DNA of 64,000 bases. Source: Planctomycetaceae bacterium (lineage in GTDB: Bacteria > Planctomycetota > Planctomycetia > Pirellulales > Pirellulaceae). Below are positions 1-8,813 of the stretch, piece by piece. The stretch is from assembly GCA_020638995.1 (NCBI GenBank), contig JACKHM010000001.1, forward strand, positions 930,001 through 994,000, in the 5' to 3' direction. The position numbers were made by a program, and so were the translations under genes. The stretch's first letter is position 1. Every line of letters begins with the position of its first letter. The notes below the pieces were generated by a model. The model did no database searches. It was given only the letters and a program-made list of their open reading frames with translations, and was not told the origin of the DNA.

Positions 1-716
1 TCGTATCCGGAGATGATGTGCTCGACACCAAACAAGAAGAACGAGATGCGCGATGTCGCCGAGTCTGATGCCGCTGCCGCCTTTGGTTTACGAATGCTGT
101 CCGCAGGATGGACGACTCGACTGTCCCCGGTCGTCGCGTTGCCCTGGACAGACGGCGCACCGATCCTGTGAATTGGCGGCAACAGCACTGCTCCGGCGTC
201 GCGTTCGATGGTCAGAACATCTTCCAATCGCATGACGCCATGCTCAGCATCGGCAGCCACGTCGCGACAGTCTTCAATAAACAACAGTTGTTGGTGGCCT
301 CTCGGCATTTGGATCAAGTGTTTCGACCAGACGAGCAACTCGACCGTTTCGGTTACCGGGGGGAGTTGGCAATCAACGTCGATCTCGATCAAACCGACTT
401 CGAGCAAAAAGGCGTTCACGTTTTCGACTACAAGCGGTTCCTCATCAATTTGCAGTTCTAGAATTTCACTCGCCGTTCTCTCCATCTCGCGCGACACATC
501 AGACACGTAGTCTGTATACTTCCCAGGCGGAAACCATGTCCCCAAATCGCGCGTGTGCAAAGTGATCGCCGTGCGTATCCGACCATCGGTAATCGTAACA
601 TGGATCCCGCTAAATCCTTCCGGGTGCGCAAAGACAAAAGGCGGAAGCAGGCCTAGGCTCAACAGGAACGCCAACGCTCCACTGCCAACAACTTTTGAGA
701 GAGCCGCAGACTTCAT
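1..716 (-). CDS. HupE/UreJ-like membrane protein, partial at left edge
   Basis: An open frame runs without a stop from an ATG at 714-716 to the left edge, giving 238 visible residues. It starts with a signal-peptide-like stretch (MKSAALSKVVGSGALAFLL) and continues as an extracytoplasmic-looking region rich in beta-type sequence. The last visible residues read FLFGVEHIISGYD. That matches the opening of the HupE/UreJ_2 membrane domain, where a GxEHIxxGxDH motif begins the first helix; the rest of that domain would lie outside the window. The family includes nickel/cobalt-permease-like proteins, but most long-headed members have no assigned function. The gene is divergent from the arylsulfatase, with 172 bases between the two starts. 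The plus-strand frames over this stretch look like shadows of it. Confidence 0.72.
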   Translation of the reverse strand, partial: MKSAALSKVVGSGALAFLLSLGLLPPFVFAHPEGFSGIHVTITDGRIRTAITLHTRDLGTWFPPGKYTDYVSDVSREMERTASEILELQIDEEPLVVENVNAFLLEVGLIEIDVDCQLPPVTETVELLVWSKHLIQMPRGHQQLLFIEDCRDVAADAEHGVMRLEDVLTIERDAGAVLLPPIHRIGAPSVQGNATTGDSRVVHPADSIRKPKAAAASDSATSRISFFLFGVEHIISGY

Positions 717-888
717 CGCTTTTCCAATTCCTTTGTCCACCATCGTCACCGGCACAAGGACGCATTATAGTCAGAGGCTGATATTTAGCTGGTCCCGCAC
801 TCGATCGAAATCGCTGCCTCGCCAGTTTGCCGAGGGCCGTAGCGATCTTGCAAACCCGCACTTCGAACTCTCCCAAGGAGACCTGAGG

Positions 889-3270
889 ATGAAGATTCCA
901 ACCTTTACGTCGCTTTTAGTGACCGCAATCCACTTGGGATGTTTATGGTCGACAACAACTCATGCTCAGAATTTTGTTGACTTAGAAAGTGTTCCGATTG
1001 ATCGGACCGTGTTGCCTCTTCAGCCCCCAAATGCCAAGCCAATCACCGAACTTGACGTGCGAAGTGCCACGGCACCTGCCTTTTTTCAGGTCCAGGCACC
1101 GAAGGGCGCGCCCAATGTTGTCATCATTATGATCGACGATCTTGGTTTTGGAGGCACGAGCGCATTCGGTGGCATTATGCCAACGCCGACATTTGACCGC
1201 CTGGCCCGTGGTGGGCTGCGGTTTAACCAACTGCATTCGACCGCACTGTGTTCGCCAACTCGGCAAGCATTGTTGACAGGACGAAACCATCACAGCGTGA
1301 ACATGGGCAGCATCACGGAGACCGCGACTGCTTTTCCTGGCAACACGGGCGTCTTGCCAGCGGATTGCGCGAAGCTTCCTGAGATCCTCCGGCTAAACGG
1401 GTACAGTACCGCTCACTTTGGAAAGTGTCACGAAGTCGCGGCTTGGGAAATCAGTCCTTCAGGGCCGTTGACCAGGTGGCCGACACTAAGCGGCTTTGAC
1501 AAGTTCTATGGATTCCTCGGTGGGGAAACAAATCAGTGGTCGCCGGCTGTTTACGATGGCGTGACACCTGTCGACAACCCAACGAAGGGCGATCCGAACT
1601 ATCACTTCATGAACGACATGACAACGCAGGCCATCAACTGGATTCGCGCTCAGCAGTCGCTCACACCCGAAAAGCCGTTCTTTACATATTTCGTACCGGG
1701 CGCAACGCACGCTCCGCATCATGTCCCCAAATCGTATATTGAGAAACAAGCTGGCAAGTTTGACGCGGGTTGGGACGTGATCCGCAACCAGATCTTCGAG
1801 AATCAAAAACGTCTCGGCGTCATCCCAAAAGACACCAAGCTGGCTGCTAAGCCCGCAGATATAAAAGACTGGGACAACCTTTCAGCGGACGAGAAGAAGT
1901 TGTTTGCACATCAAGCGGAAGTCTTTGCCGCATACTTAGAGATGACCGATACGGAAATTGGTCGCTTGGTTGATGCCATCGACGAGTTGGGAGAACTCGA
2001 CAATACGATGATCGTATTCATCGCCGGCGACAACGGCACCAGCGCCGAAGGCGGTATGAACGGAATGTTCAGCGAGATGACGTATTTCAATGGTGTTCAG
2101 GAGAAGGTCGAGGATATGCTGAAACACCTCGACGAGTGGGGTGGTCCCAGCACCTATCCGCACATGGCGGCCGGATGGGCCGTCTGCTTTGATTCGCCAT
2201 TCACGTGGACCAAGCAAATTCCGTCGAACTACGGCGGAACTCGTCAAGGGACCGTCATTCACTGGCCCGATCGAATCAAGTCGCAAAATGGACTACGGCA
2301 GCAATGGCACCACGTCATCGACATCGCACCCACCATTTTGGAAGCCGTCGGTTTGCCCCAACCCCGGATCGTCAATGGCGTGGGCCAGCGTCCGATGGAA
2401 GGCGTGAGCATGGTCTATGCATTTGACAATCCACAAGCCCCAGATCGGCATCTGGTCCAGTACTTTGAAATCTTCGGCAACCGCGGTATTTACTACGACG
2501 GATGGTTCGCCGGCACAATTCATCGAGCGCCCTGGGAAAGCACTCCTCGACACCCGCTGACCGAGGACGTTTGGGAACTGTATCACGTCGCCGATGACTT
2601 CAGCATGTCGACCGACTTGTCCGCAAAGAATCCTGAAAAGCTGAATGAACTGCAGCAAATGTTCCTCGCCGAAGCCGTCAAGTATAAGGTGCTCCCGCTA
2701 GATGATCGCACGCTCGAGCGCGTGAATTCGTTGCTGGCCGGTCGACCTGACATCATGGCCGGCCGCAAGTCGCTCACGATGTATGAAGGCCTCGGCTTCC
2801 TGCCGGAGAACGACTTCATCAATACCAAGAATTCATCTTTCGACATCATTGCCACGATCGAATCGCAAGGGGATAAGACGCAGGGCGTGATCGTCAGTCA
2901 AGCCGGGCGCTTTGGCGGTTGGAGTTTGTATGTCGTCGGGGGAAAGCCAGTTTATGTTTACAACTACTTGGGTCTTGAAACCTTTGTCGTGAGATCTGAT
3001 ACCACGCTGCCCGATGGCGAGGCGACCGTTAAGTTGGACTTCGCATACGACGGAGAGCCGAAACTCGGTGGAGGCGGCACTGCCACGCTCCACATCAATG
3101 GCAAGCAAGTCGGCTCCGGTCGCATCGAGCGAACTCAGCTTGGCATCTTCTCGGCTGACGAAACGGCGAATGTTGGCATCGACCGCGAAACTGCGGTTTC
3201 GCAGGAGTACACGGAGGAAACCAGCAAGTTCAACGGAAAAATCGACAAGGTCACAATCACCTTAAAGTGA
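889..3270 (+). CDS. Secreted arylsulfatase (sulfatase family S1)
   Basis: A 793-residue sulfatase. The frame is open from 553, but the ATG at 889 is preferred: AAGGAG lies eight bases upstream and a signal peptide follows (residues 1-27, ending THAQ). Metal-binding residues are in MIDDLGFGG (81-89). The formylglycine signature is CSPTR at 121-125 followed by LLTGR, so Cys121 would be converted to formylglycine by a maturase not seen here. The C-terminal 150 residues or so look like a beta-sandwich rather than catalytic sequence. The enzyme would remove sulfate esters from sulfated polysaccharides or aromatic sulfates in the periplasm or outside the cell; the substrate cannot be read. The length fits the large arylsulfatase subgroup. 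It converges on the FadL-like gene. Confidence 0.93.
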   Translation: MKIPTFTSLLVTAIHLGCLWSTTTHAQNFVDLESVPIDRTVLPLQPPNAKPITELDVRSATAPAFFQVQAPKGAPNVVIIMIDDLGFGGTSAFGGIMPTPTFDRLARGGLRFNQLHSTALCSPTRQALLTGRNHHSVNMGSITETATAFPGNTGVLPADCAKLPEILRLNGYSTAHFGKCHEVAAWEISPSGPLTRWPTLSGFDKFYGFLGGETNQWSPAVYDGVTPVDNPTKGDPNYHFMNDMTTQAINWIRAQQSLTPEKPFFTYFVPGATHAPHHVPKSYIEKQAGKFDAGWDVIRNQIFENQKRLGVIPKDTKLAAKPADIKDWDNLSADEKKLFAHQAEVFAAYLEMTDTEIGRLVDAIDELGELDNTMIVFIAGDNGTSAEGGMNGMFSEMTYFNGVQEKVEDMLKHLDEWGGPSTYPHMAAGWAVCFDSPFTWTKQIPSNYGGTRQGTVIHWPDRIKSQNGLRQQWHHVIDIAPTILEAVGLPQPRIVNGVGQRPMEGVSMVYAFDNPQAPDRHLVQYFEIFGNRGIYYDGWFAGTIHRAPWESTPRHPLTEDVWELYHVADDFSMSTDLSAKNPEKLNELQQMFLAEAVKYKVLPLDDRTLERVNSLLAGRPDIMAGRKSLTMYEGLGFLPENDFINTKNSSFDIIATIESQGDKTQGVIVSQAGRFGGWSLYVVGGKPVYVYNYLGLETFVVRSDTTLPDGEATVKLDFAYDGEPKLGGGGTATLHINGKQVGSGRIERTQLGIFSADETANVGIDRETAVSQEYTEETSKFNGKIDKVTITLK

Positions 3271-3298
3271 ATCGTTGTTAGTCTCGCTTTGACGGAAT

Positions 3299-3324
3299 CC
3301 GCGTCGCTTCGGCATCGGACGCGG
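3299..3324. terminator. Stem-loop between convergent genes
   Basis: A perfect 7-base stem (CCGCGTC with GACGCGG) closes a 12-base loop. It lies between the arylsulfatase stop and the end of the convergent FadL-like gene. It has no clear T-run on either side, so a terminator role is only plausible. Confidence 0.3.
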
Positions 3325-3368
3325 TTGCGACTTTCAGTCTCACAACGACTTGAAACGTCGGAGTATCG

Positions 3369-4616
3369 CTACCAAGCGTCGGGTGCCGAGGTGCCGTGGC
3401 AGGAACCGCGACCGAACCGCCACGTAATCCCCGCCCCGATCCAGTAGCTTTCCAACGAAGCGCCAGATGCACCAAGCTGTTGCGAATCGTAGAACATGCC
3501 GCCGGCTACAAGATCGAAATCCATACCAGGCAACACATCCACAATTCCAACGCCCGCAGTGATTCGATGTTCGTTGATCACGGCCAATTGTGCTTGAACA
3601 TACTGAAGGCCATTGGTGCCAACCGTCACACCTCCCGCGGAAACTCCTACGCTCGATTGCAACGGGTTCTGAGCGAAAACGTAGCCTAATCGCAACCGCT
3701 TACGCCCCGAGCTGTATTGTGCTCCAGCCTGGAACACCCACTGGTTGTCGTAAATTGCCTGATACAGATCAGCATTGTTCCATTGCTTATAAATGACATC
3801 GAACGCGAGAAGCAGATTCCCGTCCATCAGACTGTCGTTGGCAACACCAAGAGCTAAGTTATCTGGCAAACTCATCTTGACGTCTAATACTGGATCGAAA
3901 ACACCAGGAGCGGATTCCAAGGAGATCGCATCGCTGAACGTGAAATTCTGTTTTGTCTGGTAGTAGAAGCCCAGAGTCGTATCCGGAGTCAGTTGATATC
4001 CGAACCCGAGGTTTCCACGGAGGGCATAGTCCGGCACCATCGCACTTTGCCCGACGAACAAGCCGTCATAAAACGCCGTTCCCAGGGAAATCGACGCACC
4101 GGCGGAGAGCCGCTCGGTTAGCTGCACACCTAGTGCATTTGTGATATTCAAAACCACCAATTGTGAAGACGTACCATTGCTCGCCGGTACGTCTCGAAAA
4201 TCCGTGCCGCCTCCCGCCGTCGATATGAAACCAATCCCAAGTGTCGCCGGCAGCCCGAGCGCGTTGAAGTCCTGCGTCACACCGATGTTCGCGCCAGCAG
4301 TTCCAGGAGTGCCCGACTTTGCCGAGAAGTTCCCAACGACGGGTAGTGTGCCATCATGACTCACGTTGTACGTCGGCTCCACCCACGCACCGCCGAACAA
4401 GAACTGCGTGCCTTCAAATTGCGTCAAGGTCGCAGGGTTCGCATTAATGGCCGATGTCAAATCCTGAGGTCGAGCCACGCTCGCCCCTCCCATGCCTCCC
4501 GATGCAGGCATCAACGTATTGTGCAGTTCAACTCCAAATGATTGGCCCCTCGCGGTGGAACTCATTCCTGCAAGGCACACGACGACTACTAGGCATATTC
4601 TCTTAACCGGAATCAT
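3369..4616 (-). CDS. OmpP1/FadL-family outer membrane transporter
   Basis: A 415-residue protein. The ATG at 4614-4616 is preferred over the upstream extension because a signal peptide follows it (MIPVKRICLVVVVCLAG...ARG) and an AGAGGG-like ribosome site precedes it. The mature N-terminus contains the family hallmark of a Gly/Ala-rich plug followed by INANPATL, close to the NPA motif of FadL/TodX proteins. The remainder alternates polar and hydrophobic residues, as in a beta-barrel, and ends in an aromatic-rich strand (ITWRFGRG). FadL-type channels pass long-chain fatty acids or other hydrophobic molecules through the outer membrane; the substrate here is not evident. It stands alone and converges on the arylsulfatase. 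Confidence 0.85.
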   Translation of the reverse strand: MIPVKRICLVVVVCLAGMSSTARGQSFGVELHNTLMPASGGMGGASVARPQDLTSAINANPATLTQFEGTQFLFGGAWVEPTYNVSHDGTLPVVGNFSAKSGTPGTAGANIGVTQDFNALGLPATLGIGFISTAGGGTDFRDVPASNGTSSQLVVLNITNALGVQLTERLSAGASISLGTAFYDGLFVGQSAMVPDYALRGNLGFGYQLTPDTTLGFYYQTKQNFTFSDAISLESAPGVFDPVLDVKMSLPDNLALGVANDSLMDGNLLLAFDVIYKQWNNADLYQAIYDNQWVFQAGAQYSSGRKRLRLGYVFAQNPLQSSVGVSAGGVTVGTNGLQYVQAQLAVINEHRITAGVGIVDVLPGMDFDLVAGGMFYDSQQLGASGASLESYWIGAGITWRFGRGSCHGTSAPDAW

Positions 4617-4893
4617 TGCCGGATGACCCTCTTGGTGAAATCGGTATGTGTCGTCGAACCTCGAGTCGGCGCACACATCCCTCACCGTCATTTTCGTCAC
4701 AGCCGTTACCTTCCTCGCGTCAAATGCGTCCCGACCGGGTTTAGATCGGTGCCCAGCGACCGATTATGCCGCTTGGTTCGATTTTGCCGACCCGAATCCG
4801 GCCGGTGCTGCGTCTGATTTGCTGTCGGTGCCGCACAGATTACATTGGTCCAAGATTCGATTTCGTTTGTCGAGACGTGCAATTGACTGAGCC

Positions 4894-6531
4894 ATGACCA
4901 ACGCGACGCGTTACCGTCCGAAACCGATCGTTTTGCTTATCGGCATCCTCATCGCTCCAATTGTCTCGGCGGACGCAGAAGAACCGGGCAACTCGCTGCG
5001 TTACCAACAGCACGCGTTAACGCACTCCGGTGATGCGAGGCGAGGCCGCGAGCTGTTCTTTCACGAAAAACTCACCAAATGCAGCGTCTGTCACAAGATA
5101 AACGCCAGCGGCCGCGAGACCGGTCCGGACCTCTCGGTGATCGGCGGCAAGTTTGATCGCCCGCATCTGATCGAATCGCTGCTGGAACCGTCGCGACAAA
5201 TCGTTGAAGGATTTCGCACAACGGTATGCGTATTGAACAATGGACGCATCGTGTCGGGTGTCGTGAAGGATCGGACGGAGATCTCGATTTCGCTAATTGA
5301 TGTAGATGGCAAGATTCAAATCTTACCGCTGGCTGAGATTGACGAGCGGCGTGAAAGCGACATCTCGTTGATGCCTGATGGTTTGGAGAAGCAGCTCACG
5401 CCCGAGCAGTTCACGGACTTGATTGCTTTCCTCGAGACTTGCCGCAACGGCAAGGGAACACCCGGCTCGCAGATCGCGGGCGGCATCACATTGCCCGATG
5501 GATTCCGTATTGAGACCGTTGCAACTGGGTTGACTGGTTGCACGGCGATCGAGGCAACCCCAGACGGTCGAGTGTTGATTTGCGAACAGACCGGGACGTT
5601 ACGCGTCGTAAAAGGCGGCGAGTTGCTCGCCAAACCCGCTTTAACGCTGCCGGTCGAAGCCTATTGGGAGCGGGGACTCATCGGCGTGACAATCGCTCCC
5701 GACTTCCCGAGAACGCCATATATCTATGTGTGTTATGTGGCCAAGCAACCCTATCCGCACCATCGCGTCAGCCGCTTTACGATGAAACACGATGTCGCAG
5801 ACTCGGCAAGCGAAAGGCTTCTGCTCGAAGGCGACGATCAACGTGAGTTGGGCGGCAAAGTCCCGGCAGGGCATCAAGGTGGCGCGTTGCACTTCGGCCC
5901 CGATGGCAAGCTGTATATCGCCATCGGCGAACAAACGGCGGGCGAACCGTCGCAGCGTCTCGATACGTTTCAAGGCAAGCTGTTGCGAATCAATGCGGAC
6001 GGCTCGCTACCCGAAGACAACCCGTTTTACGAAGAAGCTTCGGGCAAGTACCGAGCAATCTGGGCTCGCGGTCTACGCAATCCGTTCACGTTTGCCTTTC
6101 GCCAGTCCGACGGTCTGATGTGCATCAATGACATCGGAGGAAACAAGTTCGAAGAGATCAACGTCGGCGTGGCAGGAGGTAATTATGGCTGGCCGTTGAG
6201 TGAAGGTCCGACCGACGATTCGCGGTTCTGCTCCCCTATTTTTTCGTATAAGGCGGCCTCAGTCTGCGGCGGCGATTTTGTCGACCGCAATTCGCCTTGG
6301 CCAGACGGTTTCCGAGAACAGTACTTTTTTGCTGACTACATCCACGGCTGGATTCAATTCTTGGATCCGAAGCGGCCACATCGGAGCGAGCGCTTCGCAT
6401 CTGGACTTCGCAACATCGTCGACCTGCGTTTTGCCGCCGATGGCAGCTTGTATGTACTGCTTCGCAATGCCTGGGTGATCGATGATAAGTTTCCGTCCGA
6501 GACCGGTTCCCTTCTGAGGATCAGCCAGTGA
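4894..6531 (+). CDS. Cytochrome c / PQQ-type sugar dehydrogenase fusion
   Basis: A 545-residue exported protein with a hydrophobic signal segment (residues 11-26). A cytochrome c-like domain follows, with the haem-binding CSVCH at 63-67 and the planctomycete-style continuation GRETGPDLSVIGG. Residues from about 205 to the end form a six-bladed propeller of the glucose/sorbosone dehydrogenase type (GGALHFGPDGKLYIAIGE, RGLRNPFTFAF, NDIGGNKFEEIN, GGNYGWP). Such enzymes oxidise sugars or related alcohols with PQQ and pass electrons to c-type haem, which here would be on the same chain. The start is supported by the signal peptide. The stop overlaps the GTG start of the next gene, suggesting coupled translation. 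Confidence 0.9.
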   Translation: MTNATRYRPKPIVLLIGILIAPIVSADAEEPGNSLRYQQHALTHSGDARRGRELFFHEKLTKCSVCHKINASGRETGPDLSVIGGKFDRPHLIESLLEPSRQIVEGFRTTVCVLNNGRIVSGVVKDRTEISISLIDVDGKIQILPLAEIDERRESDISLMPDGLEKQLTPEQFTDLIAFLETCRNGKGTPGSQIAGGITLPDGFRIETVATGLTGCTAIEATPDGRVLICEQTGTLRVVKGGELLAKPALTLPVEAYWERGLIGVTIAPDFPRTPYIYVCYVAKQPYPHHRVSRFTMKHDVADSASERLLLEGDDQRELGGKVPAGHQGGALHFGPDGKLYIAIGEQTAGEPSQRLDTFQGKLLRINADGSLPEDNPFYEEASGKYRAIWARGLRNPFTFAFRQSDGLMCINDIGGNKFEEINVGVAGGNYGWPLSEGPTDDSRFCSPIFSYKAASVCGGDFVDRNSPWPDGFREQYFFADYIHGWIQFLDPKRPHRSERFASGLRNIVDLRFAADGSLYVLLRNAWVIDDKFPSETGSLLRISQ

Positions 6532-7295
6532 TAACCTCCCACCGCCAACGGCAATCACTCGTGTGGTTCGTAACAACAACTTGTTTGGTCTCGCTGATCG
6601 GTGCAGCTTTCACTGTGGCTGGGGAGTTTGCGTCGCATCAGCCCGTCCGCCCCCTGCCACAGAGCGCGACAAGGCCGCTCGACCAATCGCCAAGGAAATA
6701 CGTCGATGGCCAGCACGGCGATGACGCCAGCGAGGGTACGATAGATCGAGCCTGGAGGACACTCGGCCATGCGGTAACAAAGCTAGAGCCCGGCGACACA
6801 CTGGTGTTACGTGCTGGAATCTATCACGAGCATGTCTCGGCGAAGCTCGTGGGCGCTGCCGCCAACCCAATCACGATTCGCACCTATCCAGGGGAACTCG
6901 TCACGATCGATGGCGGGTTGAAAGAGTTTTTGCAAAGTCCGAAATCATGTTGGGAAGCGGCGTCAGGCGGAGTTGTAGGAGAGTTTCGTTCAACGAAGAC
7001 GTACCCAGACATCAACGACACCCTGGGTCAGGTGCTGGTCAGCCTGCCGCGGCTGGGCAAAGCCACATCACCGCTGGCCATCGAGAGAGGCGAGATTCTG
7101 TTGGGCGATGCGTCGGGCCGCGCCGCCCTGACGCAGATTCCCGTTGGTCGTGGACGACTGATCTACAGTGGCTGGTCTCCCGCTGCCGACTTGCCGAACG
7201 GACAAACGCAAGTCACGATTGCCGACGAAGAACGCTTTGCAGAACAGATGCAGATCACCACCAACATTGCGGTGGAACTTTACTCGGCTCGCTAG
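6528..7295 (+). CDS. Secreted protein with truncated beta-helix N-part
   Basis: A 255-residue protein starting with GTG that overlaps the preceding stop by four bases. Residues 1-32 are a signal or anchor segment. Residues 55-160 (KYVDGQHGDDASEGT, EPGDTLVLRAGIYHEH, PITIRTYPGELVTIDGG) match the opening of planctomycete right-handed beta-helix proteins of the pectate-lyase fold, which normally run for many hundred residues. After GEFRSTKTYPDIN the sequence changes to a short segment (GRAALTQIPVGRGRLIYSGW) that resembles the end of a different kind of protein, such as a glutamine-amidotransferase-like domain. The beta-helix itself is therefore missing, and the gene may be an in-frame fusion of two gene ends. 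Its activity is unknown. Confidence 0.65.
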   Translation: MITSHRQRQSLVWFVTTTCLVSLIGAAFTVAGEFASHQPVRPLPQSATRPLDQSPRKYVDGQHGDDASEGTIDRAWRTLGHAVTKLEPGDTLVLRAGIYHEHVSAKLVGAAANPITIRTYPGELVTIDGGLKEFLQSPKSCWEAASGGVVGEFRSTKTYPDINDTLGQVLVSLPRLGKATSPLAIERGEILLGDASGRAALTQIPVGRGRLIYSGWSPAADLPNGQTQVTIADEERFAEQMQITTNIAVELYSAR

Positions 7296-7372
7296 TCCAT
7301 CGTGCAAACTGCTGCTTCGATCGAGTTATACTGGTAGCCACCATTCACGAACCTTCCGCGAGGATGAATCAT

Positions 7373-8605
7373 ATGACATCGATAATTAATCTACATCGCG
7401 GCGTTTTGCTCCACGCAGTGGCCGCGCTCGCGCTGTCCGCGCTGGTTGTGGTCGAAACCACGGCGTCAGAAAAGAAACCGCTGCAGGTGTTTGTGCTCGC
7501 TGGTCAATCCAACATGCAGGGACACGCCCAAGTGCGTACCTTGGCACACCTCGCCATGGACAAGAAGACTGCACCGATGCTCGCCGAGTTGCAAGACGCC
7601 GAAGGCAAGCCGAAAGTGTGCGATCGAGTCTGGATCTCGTCGATTGGTTGTGCGGAAGAGGAGCAAACCGGAAAGCTCACCGCCGGCTTCGGTGCAGCGG
7701 CGGGTGGCCCAAAGATCGGCCCTGAGTTTTCCTTTGGCGTTTATATGGAGAAGTTCGTCGACGGCCCGATCCTCCTCATCAAGACCTCGTGGGGCGGAAA
7801 AAGCTTGAACACGGATTTCCGTTCGCCAAGTTCCGGCCCGTATGTGTTTAACGAAACTCAACTCGCAAACTTCGAGCGCCAAGGCAAAGATGTCTCTCCA
7901 ATCACAGCCGATAAGGCAGCAGCCACTGGGCATTATTACCACCTGATGATCGAACACGTGAAATTGGTTTTGTCCGATATCAAGCGTGTGATCCCCGATT
8001 ACGACCCGGCACAAGGCTACCAACTGGCGGGATTTGTTTGGTTTCAGGGGTGGAACGACATGGTTGATTCGGGGACTTATCCGAACCGCGATCAACCGGG
8101 CGGGTACGATGCCTACAGCGAAGCCATGGGGCATTTTATTCGTGATGTGCGAGAGGATTTGGACACACCTAACCTGCCATTTGTGATCGGCGTATTGGGA
8201 GTCGGGGGTCCGGTTGAGGAATACGGTCCTGACCAGCAGCGCTATAAGTCCACACACCAGAACTTCCGTCTGGCGATGGCCGCTCCGGCAAAGCTTCCGG
8301 AATTCCGCGGTAATGTTACGGCAGTACTCACCGAGAAGTACTGGGATCGCGAGTTGACCGCTCTGCGTGCGAAGGAAAACGCGATCCGTCGAGAAGTGAA
8401 GAAGCTCGTCGCGAATGGTACGATCCAACCTGCCCAAGAACGAGCGACTTACGAAAAGAAGCGAATGGAGGACCTCTCGGATTATGAACGAAAGGTGCTC
8501 GACACCGGAGTTTCCAATGCCGAATACCACTACCTTGGCTCGGCAAAGATCCTCGTAGGCATTGGCAAAGGGTTCGCCGATGCGATGGCGGCTTTGATGG
8601 AATAA
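7373..8605 (+). CDS. SASA-type carbohydrate esterase (sialate O-acetylesterase family)
   Basis: About 410 residues. Two in-frame ATGs lie at 7364 and 7373; the second is chosen because GAGG sits nine bases upstream of it. A signal peptide (residues 1-32) is followed by VFVLAGQSNMQGH, the Ser-containing block of the SASA/CE6-like SGNH esterases (Ser46 in GQSNM). Later blocks fit the same fold: FVWFQGWNDM near residue 225, and the conserved GVLGVGGP region. Family members remove acetyl groups from sialic acids, xylan or other glycans; here the substrate is open. A lysine- and glutamate-rich helical segment (AKENAIRREVKKLVANG) near residue 330 is an addition outside the core. It follows the beta-helix gene by 77 bases on the same strand. 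Confidence 0.88.
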   Translation: MTSIINLHRGVLLHAVAALALSALVVVETTASEKKPLQVFVLAGQSNMQGHAQVRTLAHLAMDKKTAPMLAELQDAEGKPKVCDRVWISSIGCAEEEQTGKLTAGFGAAAGGPKIGPEFSFGVYMEKFVDGPILLIKTSWGGKSLNTDFRSPSSGPYVFNETQLANFERQGKDVSPITADKAAATGHYYHLMIEHVKLVLSDIKRVIPDYDPAQGYQLAGFVWFQGWNDMVDSGTYPNRDQPGGYDAYSEAMGHFIRDVREDLDTPNLPFVIGVLGVGGPVEEYGPDQQRYKSTHQNFRLAMAAPAKLPEFRGNVTAVLTEKYWDRELTALRAKENAIRREVKKLVANGTIQPAQERATYEKKRMEDLSDYERKVLDTGVSNAEYHYLGSAKILVGIGKGFADAMAALME

Positions 8606-8813
8606 CAACTACGATTAGCGCCAAGGCCTCCCGACGCTCAAACAGCGTTGCATTTGCGTGGTCTTCTGGTTGAGGCTGCTTCGACTCCAGGCCAAGCTAC
8701 TTCGCCGTTCGTTTCGTCCAGATGTTTGGTCCGACAAGTTACCGCGTAAAACTGCGTCGGATCGCTCACCAGTTAATATTCGTCTCCCACGGCCACATGC
8801 GGATCTCCGCGCA

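Noticed and set aside
53..510. Three overlapping plus-strand open frames near the left edge
   Set aside because: They lie opposite a continuous minus-strand frame with a signal peptide and HupE-like end, and their own sequences are low in recognisable structure.
553..888. N-terminal extension of the arylsulfatase frame
   Set aside because: The extension is not sulfatase-like, has no ribosome site, and overlaps the divergent HupE-like gene; a signal peptide and AAGGAG support the ATG at 889.
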